A stretch of DNA of 64,000 bases from Delphinus delphis (GCF_949987515.2 NC_082696.1:37676431-37740430); one strand, 5' to 3'; shown: positions 1 to 12,250, numbered from the stretch's first letter. Numbers and translations are program-made. The notes: a model not told the origin generated them from the letters alone.

Positions 1-775
1 AAAGGGAACCCTCTTGCACTGTTGGTGGGAATGTAAATTCATACAGCCACTATGAAGAACAATATGGAGGTTCCTTAAAAAAATAAATATAGAACTACCA
101 TATGACCCAGCAATCCCACTACTGGGCATATACCCTGAGAAAACCATAATTCAAAAAAAGCCATGTACCACAATGCTCATTGCAGCACTATTTACAATAG
201 CCAGGACATGGAAGCAAACTAAGTGTCCATCGACAGATGAATGGATAAAAAAGATGTGGCACATATATACAATGGAATATTACTCAGCCATAAAAAGAAA
301 CGAAATTGAGTTATTTGTAGTGAGGTGGATGGACCTAGAGTCTGTCACAAAGTAAGTGAGAAAGAGAAAAACACATACCATATTCTAACTCATATATGGA
401 ATCTAAAACAAACAAAAATGGTTTTGATGAACCTAAGGGCAGACAGGAATAAACACACAGATGTAGAGAATGGACTTGAGGATACGGGGAGGGGGAAGGG
501 TAAGCTGGGATGAAGTGAGAGAGTGGCATGGACATATATACACTACCAAATGTAAAATAGATAGCTAGTGGGAAGCTGCTGCATAGTACAGGGAGATCAG
601 CTTGGTGCTTTGTGACCACCTAGAGGGGTGGGATAGGGAGGGTGGGAGGGAGACATAAGAGGGAGGAGATATGGGGATATATGTATGCATATAGCTGATT
701 CACTTTGTTATACAGCAGAAACTAAGACAACACTGTAAAGCAATTATACTGCAATAAAGATGTTAAAAAAAAAAA
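1..775 (+). mobile_element. L1 LINE 3' end (ORF2 C-terminus, 3' UTR, poly(A))
   Basis: The first reading frame encodes the C-terminal end of L1 ORF2 (TIARTWKQ, STDEWIKKMW, MEYYSAIKRNE at about 190-305), followed by a G-rich 3' UTR, an AATAAA at about 751-760 and an A-tract. ORF2 is the endonuclease/reverse transcriptase needed for retrotransposition, but only its last ~60-100 codons are in the window. The element runs off the left edge, so its full length is unknown. The frame stops early near 355 compared with the related copy at 19.4 kb, so this copy is not functional. Confidence 0.95.
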
Positions 776-852
776 AAGACCAAAAATAAAGAAAGAAAGA
801 AAGAAAAGAAAAAGAGAAGAAGAAGAGGAGGAGGTGCAGGAGGAGGAAGGGT
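761..852. repeat. A-rich to GAAA/GAAG/GGA low-complexity tract
   Basis: The L1 poly(A) grades into (GAAA)n, then (GAA)n, then GGA-rich sequence. This is a typical decay and expansion product of a LINE tail. Confidence 0.9.
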
Positions 853-1435
853 GAGATAAAACTAAGTATTTAGACACTGGAATTATTTTTCCCAGAAATT
901 AAAAATAAATATCTTTGCCAGGGTGACTTTTGAGAATCATAGATTCAAAAGATTTAAATATTATTTAATAAGCTTATATTATACTATTTTCAGCAAGTAT
1001 AATAAATATGAACATATACATATAGATAGATATACATATTTAGGAAATGCAATTGCAAGTATATAATTTCAGGACAGATAAACGCAATACTTCAGAAAGA
1101 CACTAAAGATGCCACTATCTGTAGAATGTCCCACCACAATGGCAACATAGGTTGCTAGGAAACCCAGTGAGATGAATAACAAAAGAAAGTTTCAACCATG
1201 TAAAGATCTGATGTAAATCGCTAAGCAAAACAAATTCATTTCTGGTCTTTATGCTCTAAACTTTGCGAGATTTGCATTGTTCCATAAAGAAATCTTAAAT
1301 ATGCAACGTAGAAAATCCTGTAGCTTTCAAAATATCAGGGATGCTCTAAATTCTTAAATCAATATCTCCATACACCTGCAAAGATAATGGCCATTCATCC
1401 CTCAGTTGATAACACCACCTGGTATACAAAATCAC
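853..1435. other. Unclassified AT-rich intergenic sequence
   Basis: I see no ORF, splice-flanked exon or recognisable repeat here, only short AT-rich runs near 1010-1040. Confidence 0.5.
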
Positions 1436-2180
1436 TCATTCATTCAAAAAAATTTATTAAACACTGACCACTTGTCAGGCAGTGATATAAATGCTGGAGA
1501 GAAAAAAATCGAGCAAAACACAACCCCTGCCCACTGAGAAAATAAAATCTAGTGTCAAACACAAATATTAATCCAATAATCACATAAGGAAATGTGAAAA
1601 CTTATTGTCACAAGTGCTACAAAACAGAAATACAAGTTGCTTTAAAATTGTTCAGTGGATGAAGTTGACCTGATTAGAGAGATAAGGAAAAGCTTTCCTG
1701 AGAATGTGATACTTTACAATGTTATCAAGGATATGTAAGTGTTAACTAGGTTAGAAAAAGAGGAAACAATTTTGAAAATAAGGCCTTAGAGCATGGATAA
1801 CACCAGAAGACAGTGTGGCTAGAAAAGATAGAAAATCCTAACAAAAGTAAGCCGAGGTAGAAACCAGGATAACGGTGCCCTTGTAAATTATGTTAAGAGT
1901 TTTTGTCTTTCTGCTAAGAGCGGTAGGCCAGCTTTGAAGTGCTAACAGCAAGGGAGATAATGCAATTAGATATGCATTTTAAATGTTCACTTTGGCCACT
2001 GTGTAAAGAAGACAAAGCGGAGCCAGAGGACAAGTGGGGAAGATCAGTTCAGGGGAGGAGGCTGGCTACAAGAGAGACATGAACCCAGTCAATATATATT
2101 TAGGAGACAAAACCAACAGGACCAGGTAATGACTGCACATGGGGTAAGGGAAGAGTCAGGGATGATTCTGGGGCTTCTGA
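1436..2180 (-). mobile_element. L2 LINE fragment, antisense, diverged
   Basis: On the plus strand it starts with the reverse complement of the L2 3' end (a TTTATTAAACACTGACCAC-like start, then 'tgtcaggcagtg'). It continues with GA-rich text matching the antisense L2 3' region (fragments like 'ggaaaagctttcctgagaa' and 'gttaagagtttttg'). It is old and has no open frame. The family call is from recalled consensus features. Confidence 0.55.
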
Positions 2181-2449
2181 CTCCTACTTACCTAACCTTT
2201 AAAGTTCTTTTAATCCCAGATTTGGGGTGATTAATTAAAGCAGCAAATTATAGTCCCCTTTGATGAAAAATCTAAAAAAAGAGGATGTTGAGAACAACAC
2301 CTGTATCTCCCGCTTATGCAGGTGGCATTATTGGAAATAAGGAACACTGGAGGAGAGCCAGGGTTTATCTGTCTGTTGGCTTGATTGTTCAGTTACTTTG
2401 GGAAATTAGCTGAATTTTGGTCATGTTGAATGTGTCAGAGGTGACTAGC
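2181..2449. other. Unclassified sequence
   Basis: Nothing recognisable lies between the L2 fragment and the LTR-like segment. Confidence 0.4.
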
Positions 2450-2870
2450 TGTCAGCCAAAAATTGATGCTTATTTCATAGTGGAGAATTATTGTGGGAAT
2501 TAGGTGCTCAAAGACTATATTTCCCAGCCGTCCCTGATCCTTTGCATCTGGCTAGGGCCACGTGCTTAGTGCTCACTAGGGGAGTACGAACAATAGTACT
2601 GGGCCACAAAGCTTAAGAAGCAGGTGTGACTTTTACCGCCTCTTGGTTCCTCAACCACTGACCTCATGCAAAAGTCTACAAGCCCTAAAAGAGAGTAAAA
2701 CTCCAAGTAAAAGGGAGTAGGTTTCCCTAAAAGTTACCATGTAGAAGGCTGCATGCCCACCAGAAACTCTGAATTGGGCTAAGAAATCAAGTTTTATTGT
2801 GCTACACCATTGGAATTTTGGACTACATTTGCTACAACAGCTAGCAATATCTTAACTAAAACATGGAACT
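2450..2870. repeat. Possible old LTR or DNA-transposon remnant
   Basis: The block 'tatttcccagccgtccctg...ggccacgtg' followed by 'ccgcctcttggttcc' and ending 'gctacaacagctagcaatatc' resembles diverged mammalian interspersed repeats of the kind that end in 'tgttacagcagctaa'. I cannot assign a family with confidence. Confidence 0.3.
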
Positions 2871-2889
2871 TGATATATGTTTGATACTT

Positions 2890-3080
2890 TCATGGGAAGC
2901 TGTCAGATAGACAATTAGATACACAGATCTAGAGCTCAAGGGAGAATTCTGAACTGAAGATTTTAATTTGAGAGTCATCTGGGTAATGGTGATAATTAAA
3001 GCTGTAGGCCCAGATGAGATTGCTTAAGGAGAAAATACAGTTTAGAAGGGGAGAGACCCTTAGATAGTTCAACAGTAGAG
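2890..3080 (-). mobile_element. L2 LINE fragment, antisense (RT-region remnant)
   Basis: It matches the same antisense module seen at 55.05 kb: 'agacaattagatacacagat...gagctcaagggagaattctg', then 'gagagtcatctgggtaatgg'. In sense orientation this module corresponds to the reverse-transcriptase region of CR1/L2-clade LINEs. It is heavily mutated. Confidence 0.5.
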
Positions 3081-3189
3081 AAGACTTCGGGACAGAAGTA
3101 TAAAGTCATTTTCTTCTTATACATGTATTGGTATAGTTAAATGGTTACTGGTATCCAGAAGTATCTATTCAGTGACAGTTAAGTCGCCT

Positions 3190-3665
3190 GTATTTACTCT
3201 ACGAATATTTATTGATCATCTATTATATCCCAGACACAGTGTGGGGCATACAGATGCAATGTTTATCAAGTCCTCAGAAAGATCACTATGGTAGCATATA
3301 ACAGGGGACTCGACCTGGCCAGAAAGTCAGCGGGAGTTTCACAGAGGATCTTTTAAGCAGAGATTCAAAGGCTTAGTAGGAGTTAGGCTGGCTATGGTGA
3401 GGGTGGGAGGGCAGGCTATTCCTGGCCTGGTACAGCATGAAGCTCCTGATAGCAAGATGCTGAGACATTTGAGGAAGTGAAACAGTGACAATATGGTAAG
3501 GGGAGGGAGGGTGAGTGAAGAAGACCAAAAGCTAAGTATGGATGAGGTCATTCAGGAACCCCTTAGGCTCTACACTAAGGATTTTGGACTTTATCAGAAG
3601 TGATGAGACACAATTTAATGGTTTTAAGCAGGAAGGGCATAGAATAATGACGTCAGAACTTTGTT
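3190..3665 (-). mobile_element. L2 LINE 3' fragment, antisense
   Basis: It begins with the reverse complement of the L2 terminus (tatttattgatcatctatta, then 'cccagacacagtg'). It continues through 'cagaggatcttttaagcagagattc' and ends in 'aaggattttggactttatc' and 'aagggcatagaataatgacg', which are recurrent antisense L2 blocks. The 70-codon minus ORF at 3339-3551 falls inside it and is incidental. Confidence 0.6.
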
Positions 3666-3734
3666 TCACATTTGTGATTTGAAGTAGGCTTTTATGAGCT
3701 GTTTAACACTATAACCACCTATTGGAGGTTATTG

Positions 3735-4150
3735 AGGGGACATGACTGCTGGTTAACCTACAAGCTGGACCTGGGCAATCAGAGGCTCTTTGCCTCCTCC
3801 CCTATGCTTGGAATGTATGCTCTGCCCACCATTCCTGCACTAGGAGCTACTTCAAGGGTACAGCCTTGAGAAAGTAATGTGCTATTGAGATCGTCTAAAT
3901 GGTACATGTGACTGAACTCCATATGGCCCCTACATAAACTCTTACGATTCTGGTGAGCGGGTACAGAGATCTATTCATCTTGTGGTTGCCCAAGACAAGC
4001 CTACTGTGTAAGTCCCCTTGCTCATTAAACCTGCCACCTACCAATCTAGAATGGTCTGTCTCTTTCTCTGGTTTCTCCTTGCCCTCCATGTACAGGGGCA
4101 GATTCAGACTTCACCCGGGAAACTCCCAAGGTTGCAAACCAACACCACCA
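3735..4150 (+). mobile_element. LTR-like segment (endogenous retrovirus type)
   Basis: 'cccttgctcattaaacctgcc' followed by a 'ggtctgtctctttctctgg' stretch has the layout of an LTR R-U5 region with an ATTAAA poly(A) signal at about 4024. Upstream sequence is moderately GC-rich, like U3. The boundaries are estimated and no flanking duplication was found. Confidence 0.4.
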
Positions 4151-4387
4151 TATTTTATTCCACTGGAAAACTTCCGGAATCCTAAACTCTTTCCTACAAG
4201 CTATTGTTAACTTGAATCCTTTGTTATTTGAGCAATACTCAAATTTATACTCTCCTATATAAATTATCCATACAAATGATCTTTAGTCAGCAACACAGTG
4301 TCACTGTAGCTTCTTCAGAACTTCACCAACACAATTTAGGACCCTTCTTTATGCATCTCGATTAAGTTTAACCAATGATTTAAAATG

Positions 4388-4735
4388 TGTGCATTTATTC
4401 AACAAACACTGACTAACCAAGTAAACAGAACCAAATAAGACCTGGTGTTGCCCTCAAGAAGCTTACTGTTTTGAGGTAGAGGGAGAAAAATAATGATAGG
4501 CCAGTATCATTTTTAAGTACTCATTAAGTACAAGTTTTAAGAACTCCATAAGTGCAGAGGAAGTGTGGAAGCATTGGGGAAGGCTTCAGAGAGGAGATGA
4601 TATTTAAGCAGGACCACAGAAGGTTAAACAAAAGTTAAGTAGATCATGCATGAGAGAGTGGCATTCCAAAGAAAGAACAAAGCAAAATCAAACGAAAAAT
4701 GAAATTTCATGGCAAACATAAAGAATTAAACATTG
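4388..4735 (-). mobile_element. L2 LINE 3' fragment, antisense
   Basis: It starts 'tttattcaacaaacactgac', passes 'cctcaagaagcttactgtt', and ends with 'agaggagatgatatttaagc' and 'gagagtggcattccaaagaa'. This is the antisense order of the L2 3' end. Confidence 0.6.
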
Positions 4736-4789
4736 AATTGGTAAGAATGGTCTTTTAGGCCAGGTAAAGAATTTTGCATACTGATAACC

Positions 4790-5070
4790 CTTCATAATAT
4801 GGCTCACATAGCAAATTTTAGCTCCCTTACCTTGCTTTCCTTTTTCTTTCTAACATATCACTTAGCTTCTAAAATAATACATACTTTATGTATTTATCAT
4901 GTTTATTTTCTATCTTCCGTACATTGCTTATTCCCTAACTTACATTAGAATGTAAGGTCCAACACCAGGAGAGTCAGTAAGCTTTGTTCTGTTCATTGAA
5001 GTAACTATAACACCTAGGTCAGTACCAAGCACATAGTAGACACTCAATAAATATGTTTAATTAAAAAAAA
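4790..5070 (+). mobile_element. L2 LINE 3' end, sense
   Basis: It contains 'tagaatgtaaggtccaacac', 'aagcacatagtagacactca' and 'ataaatatgtttaatt', followed by an A-run. This is the standard L2 3' terminus in sense orientation. It lies next to an antisense L2, so the pair forms an imperfect inverted arrangement. Confidence 0.75.
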
Positions 5071-7197
5071 ATCATCTTTTGAGTCAGCTATCTTCAAAAT
5101 GTTTTTTATCACACATACCTATCAGCTAAAACTACTTGAGTTCATATCTCACATATATGTATATATATAAATGGATTTATTTATATCTATATTCACCACA
5201 CTAATAACAATGTATACATAATAAAAGTCATACAAAACATTTCCTTTAAAAAGAAATTAAAATAATTAGAAATTGAAGTTCTAACCATTTCTTCCCCTGG
5301 CCTCTCTCCATTGTGTCATCTGTGTCGCAAAACATGCTGTTTCTTTAATTGCATCCCCTGCCTTGGTAAGAAATCACATTACTTCTCCATATAGCCCAAT
5401 GGTCAGACCCAGTCGCATGGCCTCCCCTATCTGAAAGGGGCCCTGGTAAAGGGAGTTCAGTGCTACTCAGTTGTGATGCAAACCTACTGCGCGTGTAGCA
5501 TCCAGTTAGGCCCATGGAGTCCTCTCTCCTTCTGTCCCCTCTTTGGGACTTGGACGCAAGGGGCTCTAATTCACATAATGAAGCTCATGCTGCTTGTGGT
5601 GCTATGCATAATGAATTTCTGTCTCTGACTCAGAAGTCTCATGTCTTCCAATAACATCCATAAAACAATAAGAGAGTAAGTCATTAGCCTGTCAAGAGGG
5701 TAAGTAAGATCAAATCCCAGACCTTACAGGATATTGACATCATCCTGCTTCTTTTGAAAGTGATAGGGAAATAGCTCCATAATGTCCGCTCTTTCCTCTT
5801 GATTTCCTAATTCTACAAGTGTCTGAGTATGAACACATTTTTTAAGTTCTTCTGTAACTGAATTAAAATAACAGTAAGCAACTCTATTACATAAGGGTTT
5901 ACATTTAAATTGTTCATTGTATTACTCAGGAGAATAGCGGTGTTTCCCAGTGAAAGGAGAAATGCTCAGGAACAATGAAGAGAGAGAAATAATGATCCAC
6001 TAGTTCTCCTGGAAGTTTAATGGGAGAGTAAGAGTGAGAGATGAGGAATGTAGAAGAAATAGGATATAAAAACCACAAGTTACTTCAAAGAATGGAAAAT
6101 CGTTTGAAGGACTTACTGAAGTAATTCAAGTATATTTATGCAAGTGATAACATAAACAATTAAAGTGGACTGAGGGATGGCCGGCAAAGCAAGCTGCATT
6201 TTATTTTAATAGTAAAGACTACTGCAGGGGTCAAAACATTTCTACAAATCCCTGGCTTAGAGTTCCATGGCAAAGTTTAGAAGGTAGGAGATTTAAACAA
6301 AGAACACTTTGTTCCCCTATTCAAATCTCTTGATTTGATTTTAAATTATTTTTAAAGCTTAAAGATTTTACCATATTTCTTTAAAATTCATATTTATGGA
6401 CCATTAGTTACATTTGCTTTTCAGATTCCTTTCCGGTTTACAGGTACAAGAGAAAGCTTCCAATAGTTACTTAGGATAGGAGGTTAGCTGATTGGTCCTG
6501 AGCAGAATTTCTTACAAAAGGAAGTAGGCTGTCCTAAATAATCTAAAATAAAGAAAAGAGGGATTGAAAAATTTTTTTCAGTTTATGCCATTATAAATCA
6601 TAACAGCCTATCACAATTATCTTCTTATCCTTACCCTAGTGTCACATCTGGCCTATCACATTTTTAGTTCAGTGTTAAACTTTGCAGAAAATTAAATACA
6701 GTCTTTCCTTTTAGGCAACAAAAGAAGAGGTATAGCAGATTTCATTTCACAAAATGCACTTCTTCTACTGGTAATTTAAAAATTAGCTGAAGTAAAAGTG
6801 AGAACCTTGGTGCAATCATTTAGCCTTTTTTCCATTAAAATAGCATTTTAATTTAATAGTTTGAACAGTCATGCTCACACACGTTTTTTTTGGACATTTC
6901 TCAGAAATACCCCTAATGATATTGCCATCACAAAACAGAACACACATACACTACATGTTGGCAAGATTATTTTCAACTGTGACAGTTACTTAATAGATTT
7001 GAATGCACTTAATTTTAAAATAGAGGGGAAATAAATTCTAATGAAGTACTTAGAACTTTACTTTTTCTTATAATTGTAGCTTCTTGATGCAAAGAGCCAT
7101 TAGTAAAATTATACTTTGAAGAGGTTCCACAAAATGTTCAGAAGAAAAGAAAAAGACCCACAAGTTATAATTCGATAGTATTTGCATCTTGAAAATG
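5071..7197. other. Unclassified intergenic sequence
   Basis: I see no convincing gene or repeat. The 5290-5660 part is less AT-rich ('ggcctcccctatctgaaagg') and may be an old LTR, but I cannot show that. ORFs are absent or very short. Confidence 0.4.
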
Positions 7198-7551
7198 GAG
7201 ATTACTTTTTTTTTTTTGGCTGCATTGAGTCTTTGTTGCTGCACGCAGGCTTTCTCTAGTTGCGGCGAGCGGGGGGCTACTCTTCGTTGCAGTGCACGGG
7301 CTTCTATTGTGGTGGCTTCTCTTGTTGCAGAGCACAGACTCTAGGCACGTGGGCTTCAGTAGTTGCAGCACGCAGGCTCAGTAGTTGTGGCTCATGGGCT
7401 CTAGAGCGCAGGCTCAGTAGTTGTGGTGCATGGGCTTAGTTGCTCCATGGCACGTGGGATCTTCCCAGACCGGGGCTCGAACCCATGTCCCCTGCATTGG
7501 CAGGTGGATTCTTAACTGCTGCGCCACCAGGGAAGCCCGAGATTACTTTTT
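7198..7551 (-). mobile_element. CHR-type tRNA-derived SINE with target-site duplication
   Basis: The reverse complement begins gggcttccctggtggcgcag and carries the B-box-like 'gggttcgagccc', followed by repeats of the 'actgagcc...gcgctctagagcc' body and ending at a poly(A) seen here as a T-run. A 13-bp duplication, gagattacttttt, flanks it at 7198-7210 and 7539-7551, so the element itself is 7211-7538. It is the long (about 330 bp) form. Such SINEs move using LINE enzymes and are specific to whales, hippos and ruminants. Confidence 0.96.
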
Positions 7552-8532
7552 AATTGCTTCCAAATTCAAACCTCTAACCTAGGGTGAGAGCTGGCCACCA
7601 AGCATCAAGTTGAAGAGGAAACATCCCTCTTCCAGTCTACTTTTCCCTCAGGGAGCAGACTCCCCCTGTCCTGCAAAAAATACCACTGGACTTACAACAG
7701 CAGAACAAACACTTGCTGCTTCTTCAGCAATAACAAGGAATAGGAGCCTTCAGGTATACACCAGCAGCCTGGGAGGGTGAGCCCCGGTGCTCCAGCCTTC
7801 TGCTTCCGCGGTTTATTATCAGAAATCTCCACCAAAGTTTAAAATAATACATACAGAATTAATTAGGTACCTGTGTGTTACCCATCAGTGTTTTAAAATA
7901 TGAGAAAATCTTTTAAATGGTTAGCAATTCATCTTTTTTATTTTTTACTTAAACTTCATTTCTAGTAACAATTGTAATATGTCTTTGCAATTTATAATGT
8001 ATGAAGCTGCCATCCTGTGATGTTTTGAAGGCCTAATTCTACAGACCAAAAATGTTTAATAGACAGCAATGCTGTGTTTGTTTTTAAATTTCTCTTTTCT
8101 TCCTTTATCTTCATCTCCTCACTTTAGATTTAACCTTCACTCTTTCAAAATATGAAAGATCTTGGAAAAACATTTTAAAAATATGTCTGGTTTTTACTAT
8201 GCTAATCATAACACCACCTCATTAAAAAAATGCTCAAATGCAAGTGATACCTTTGTTAAATGGTTGACATTAACTTCACTAAAAACAAAATCTATCAAGT
8301 AGTTGAATTGTATCGGGTTTTTACATACATAGGCAAGAAATGTCCCAGAAGAAGCCTAAATTAAGCAAATGAATAAAAGCTGCAAAGCTATTCCAAAGTT
8401 GTTCTGGGGCACAGTAGACATCTGGGACAGGAAATCCACTTGTTCAATTTGCCTGATCTCTTGCCAAGATTTTTAACACTTTCCACACCAAACATTCAAC
8501 CAGCTCTGTTCAAAACAACATTGTGAGGATTT
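7552..8532. other. Unclassified sequence, possible 3' UTR of the minus-strand candidate exon
   Basis: No repeat was recognised. If the ORF at 8533-8781 is a terminal exon, this would be its 3' UTR. A minus-strand AATAAA (TTTATT on plus) lies near 7937-7944. Confidence 0.3.
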
Positions 8533-8781
8533 TCAACTAGTTACATTTTTATTCTTCAAATTTCTCTTGGCCATTTTGGAGGCAAAAGCTGATAAATCTT
8601 TCTTTTTCCTGCAGTCTTTGTCATGGGTCTGTTGATGCTGAGAGAGTAGCCTTGCTGAGATGTCTTCGATCAGCAGTGTTCTTCTTTTCAGGCCAGTGAC
8701 ACCATATAATGGGATCACCCCACTAAATCCATGCATTTCAGGGGATACTGAATGTTCTCCTAAGGCACTAAAAGCAGTCAT
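8533..8781 (-). CDS. Candidate coding exon or ORF, 82 codons, unidentified
   Basis: This minus-strand frame runs from an ATG at 8781 to a stop at 8533. The product has mixed, non-repetitive composition (SPEMHGFSGVIPLYGVTGLK early; KKKDLSAFASKMAKRNLKN near the end) with a lysine/arginine-rich C-terminus. No membrane segment or known motif is visible. Directly before the ATG is 'ccccatttaaaaatag', which could be a weak splice acceptor, so this could be the last exon of the leftward gene whose promoter may be the CpG island at 33 kb. No listed repeat overlaps it. I do not recognise the protein. It may equally be a chance ORF in AT-rich DNA. Confidence 0.25.
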   Translation of the reverse strand: MTAFSALGEHSVSPEMHGFSGVIPLYGVTGLKRRTLLIEDISARLLSQHQQTHDKDCRKKKDLSAFASKMAKRNLKNKNVTS

Positions 8782-10290
8782 CTATTTTTAAATGGGGAAA
8801 TTAATATAATACAAAATAGCATCTATCAGCGAACCACAGCGGTTCTTAATCACTTTTAATCTAAATCTTCCACAAAAGTGCTTTAACTGATTTGAGTTAC
8901 CATTTTAATGATACTTATTCCATCTCTTGAAATAAGATGGGCTGCTGTTTGAAAACACATATCACTCTGAATGTTGCATAAGGGCTTTTATCATTGTTTT
9001 TAAAGCAAAGGAAATCTTTAAACACACACAGTGGGAGATTTTAATAGATCGCAAAATAAGGTGCTTTGGTACAACCAAAGTTACTGAAATATACAACAGA
9101 GTCAGTTTAAGTGCTTTTCAAAGCAAATTTCAACTTGAATTTTGCTTTAGCGCAGTTGAATATGCCCATTTTAACCCATCCTGAATATTGTTAATGATCA
9201 CTTTAATAGTATCTGAGAAAAAAATGATCCATTGTCAACAATAAGAGACTGATATGCAATACATAGCAAATTTGGGGTTAGGTGCCGCAGCATTCTCTCA
9301 GGATTAGGACATGACACTGGTACCTAATTTTGTGTTCAAAATCAGCGCCAATATATTAGCATACTTTGAAAACAGAAGTTTAGATAAACCTTGTCAATTA
9401 ATTAGTGTCAATAATCTATTCTAAACTAGAATATCTTTTGGATTCAATTGCTATTTCCCAAATGATAATCTCTTTAAAAATCCTTTTTGTTTAGTCTTAA
9501 TGACTGGATATCTTTCAAAAAGCATATCATGTACTTCCTTGCTTTCTGAAACATAGCACATTGAACTCAACTTTTCATTCAGGCAGAGAAGCAGAAAGGC
9601 AGCCAGCCCGCTATCCTGTCTCTACAGCAGGAGATCTAGCCCTGAAACTCAAACCCTTCACTTGCTAACTGGGTTCTGGGACAGTAACTTTTAAACTGTA
9701 AACTACTTTAAGCTCCTAATAATAAGGTCCTCAAAGATAAAGCAAGGTGAATCAGGGTTGATGGTACCCTCCCCTCAAAATGTCCCCAAACTGCTACATT
9801 TTAATTCTTATATTTGCTAGACTTATATTTTGCCCCTTTAGGTTTTTACTAGGTAATATAGTTTTCATTGCCATCAGTGTACCTACCATAAAGCTCTTTG
9901 TTTTCTTCACCTTGCCCCTCCAAATGGTCTGCTGTGGTTTATAATACCAGATTATAGTCATGTTATTTATAACGGTTTCCATCACTTATTTGTACAGTGC
10001 ATGGGCTTTCATGCATGGATTCTGTGAGATGGGTCTGCCTGGATGCTCAGGGGTCTCTTTCACTTGTTTTTAGGATCCTGATTATGTGTTGTATTACTAT
10101 ACACATTATGATTATTCAAAAAGTCAAAAGTGCTTCCTAAATGTAAAAATAAGTACTTTCAGTTATGTGCAGATAAATTCTATCAGTAACAGATAAACTG
10201 TCAAAAGTCACGCAGTTAACGGCAAATCCAGAACTAAACCCCAAGGATTCTACCTCCCAGTTCAGTATTTAACTTCTAAAAGAAATGGTC
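8782..10290. other. Unclassified AT-rich sequence
   Basis: No repeat or gene was recognised. The region is of ordinary composition without long tracts. Confidence 0.4.
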
Positions 10291-10295
10291 TATAT

Positions 10296-10990
10296 ATGTT
10301 GCCTTCTTTTCCTAACTATTTATTTCCTCCTGAGTCCCTCACTCTGATTTTCCCCATTCTAATAAAACAGCTTTATCAAAAATTCCCCGAGTTTCAAATC
10401 CGAATGCTGACCCAGCCCTGTTTCTGCTCAACTTTCTCTTCAGGGTGTTACCCTTCTGGGTGCTCCTTCACCCCACTCTTATGTCATTCCTTGAGGATAC
10501 ACTAACTGGTCCTTCTCCAACTACTCCAAGTACTTCTTTTCTTTTTTCTCCAATAATTCCTTTTCCTCTCCAAACCCCATGTGTGGCATTTCTGAAAGCA
10601 CAGTGGCCAGCCCACTTCTTGCTTCCCACTAGCCAGAAAACACCCAATCTGAATGACTATGCTTGACCTCTAAATAAATTCTGCAATTGCGTGGGGGACA
10701 TTTCTATCGCTTTACTACTGTCACTTCAAGCGCCAAAGAATTTGAAACAAGTTCTTACTTATTCATTCTCACTGAACTGGTTTCCACTCCCAAACTGAAG
10801 GCCTCCGAACAGAGTCACTCCTTCCCCTTCCTCCCTGAGAACCCTCTCCACTACTCTACCCAACTACTCTGTCATTCCATCTCAACAATTACTTCTCCTA
10901 AGTTCCTCCATTATCAGCTGTGCACCCTCTCTTGTCACTCTTTACCACATGATGGGAGCCAGCACCAAGTTTCTATTTCTTCATAATGAC
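10296..10990 (+). repeat. CT-rich sequence, possibly an ancient CR1/L2-clade LINE
   Basis: It shows strong plus-strand pyrimidine bias over about 700 bp ('cttttttctccaataattcc', 'ccctctccactactctaccc'). Overlapping short plus frames are present only because purine-rich stops are rare. The sequence runs on toward L2-like text at 11.08 kb, so an old LINE in sense orientation is my preferred reading. This is not certain. Confidence 0.35.
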
Positions 10991-11079
10991 CTGGAGATAC
11001 TGTTTTAATTACAGAGGTACTGACATTTATGCCAAACACGTTTTGCAAAGAAAATACAGGTCTTGGTTTTTGCTACCAT

Positions 11080-11317
11080 CATTTCTATCGTAGCTATTAT
11101 CCTAGGCTCTCATTATCTTAAAACCTGAATGTCCTTCTACAGCTTAATAGTGGTCTCCCTGACTAGAGCTTTCCTCCATGTGAATTGGTCCTACACTTTC
11201 TACCTATTTTTCCTTAAATGTTGCTTTGAACATGTCACATAAAGAAACTATGTTGGCTGTCACTTATCTCATAAAATGTAAACTCCTGTCAGGTTTCAAA
11301 GCTCTTCATAATGACAA
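11080..11317 (+). mobile_element. L2/CR1-clade LINE fragment, sense
   Basis: The order 'gtggtctccctgactagagc', 'gctttgaacatgtcac', 'taaactcctgtcaggtttc' and 'aaagctcttcataatgac' matches a well-known block of CR1/L2-type elements. Confidence 0.5.
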
Positions 11318-11545
11318 AAGCAACATTTATTGAGTGTTTAACAGGTGCCAGTTACCATTACAACCATTTTACATGTATTAATTATTTTAATTCTTCCAAC
11401 AGCTCAGTGAGGTAAATACTATTATCCACCTCCTTGTACAGATTAAGAAAGTGCGGTACAGAGCGAGGTGAAGCAATTTGTGCAAGGTGACACAAAGTGT
11501 AGAGGCAGCATTTGAGAATCTGATTCCAGCAGCTAAACTCTTAAA
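11318..11545 (-). mobile_element. MIR SINE, antisense
   Basis: It carries the reverse-complement MIR core and tail: 'caacatttattgagtgttta', 'ttttacatgtattaattatt', 'cagctcagtgaggtaaatac', then 'gaagcaatttgtgcaaggtg'. Confidence 0.85.
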
Positions 11546-11737
11546 AACTACATTGAACTTCAAAATCCATCATCTTAACTACCTCTGATGTTAAATCATC
11601 TAAGTTTTCTCCATGTTTCAACACTCCACTAGACTTACCACATCAGTGAACCCTCCCTGAGATAGTCTAATCATTTTAGTACTGCTGACCAGATGGAAGG
11701 AAAGCTCCATGTCGTTATATTCCTTTTTGAATTTGAT
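11546..11737. other. Unclassified sequence
   Basis: Nothing was recognised between the MIR and the LTR. Confidence 0.4.
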
Positions 11738-12250
11738 GGGGTTCAGGACATGCCACCCCCAAATAGGGCACCTTGGCATTACTGAATATTTTAAGCTGAA
11801 GGAGTGTGAGAAAACAGCAGAAGCAAAGTCATTCTGACTTTCACCTCAGGCTTCTCCCTTGAAACAGGTCATAAAACCCTCATGTAGAAGGTGCCCTCCC
11901 TATACCCAGAGGAAAAGAGCATCCTTATCTATGAAGACAAAAAGACGCCAAGCAGAATCCCAACAAACTGGCCTTACCACGCTTCCCCCATTTTACTACA
12001 CTTATCTCACACTCCTTAACCTGTCATATTTCTACACAACTGCCCATTTTTCAAACCTAGCATACATACACTCAGGCTGAACTGTTTCTTCTGGGTTTCT
12101 TTTCCTTATGAAGGCTCTTGTGTCACATACAATTGCATGAAATAAATCTGGATGTTTTTTCTCCTGTTCATCTGTCTTTGTTAGTTTAATTTCCGGACCC
12201 AGCCATGGACCTTTGAGGGTGGAGGAAAGTTTTTTCTCCCTACATAGTCC
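11738..12250 (+). mobile_element. Solitary LTR of an endogenous retrovirus
   Basis: The 'ggttcaggacatgccacccc' start, 'gactttcacctcaggcttct', and the end block with AATAAA at about 12142 followed by 'ctggatgttttttctcctgt' and 'gacccagccatggacctttg' form a familiar mammalian LTR with a U5-like end. No internal retroviral sequence adjoins it. The exact family was not assigned. ORFs on both strands here are incidental. Confidence 0.65.
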
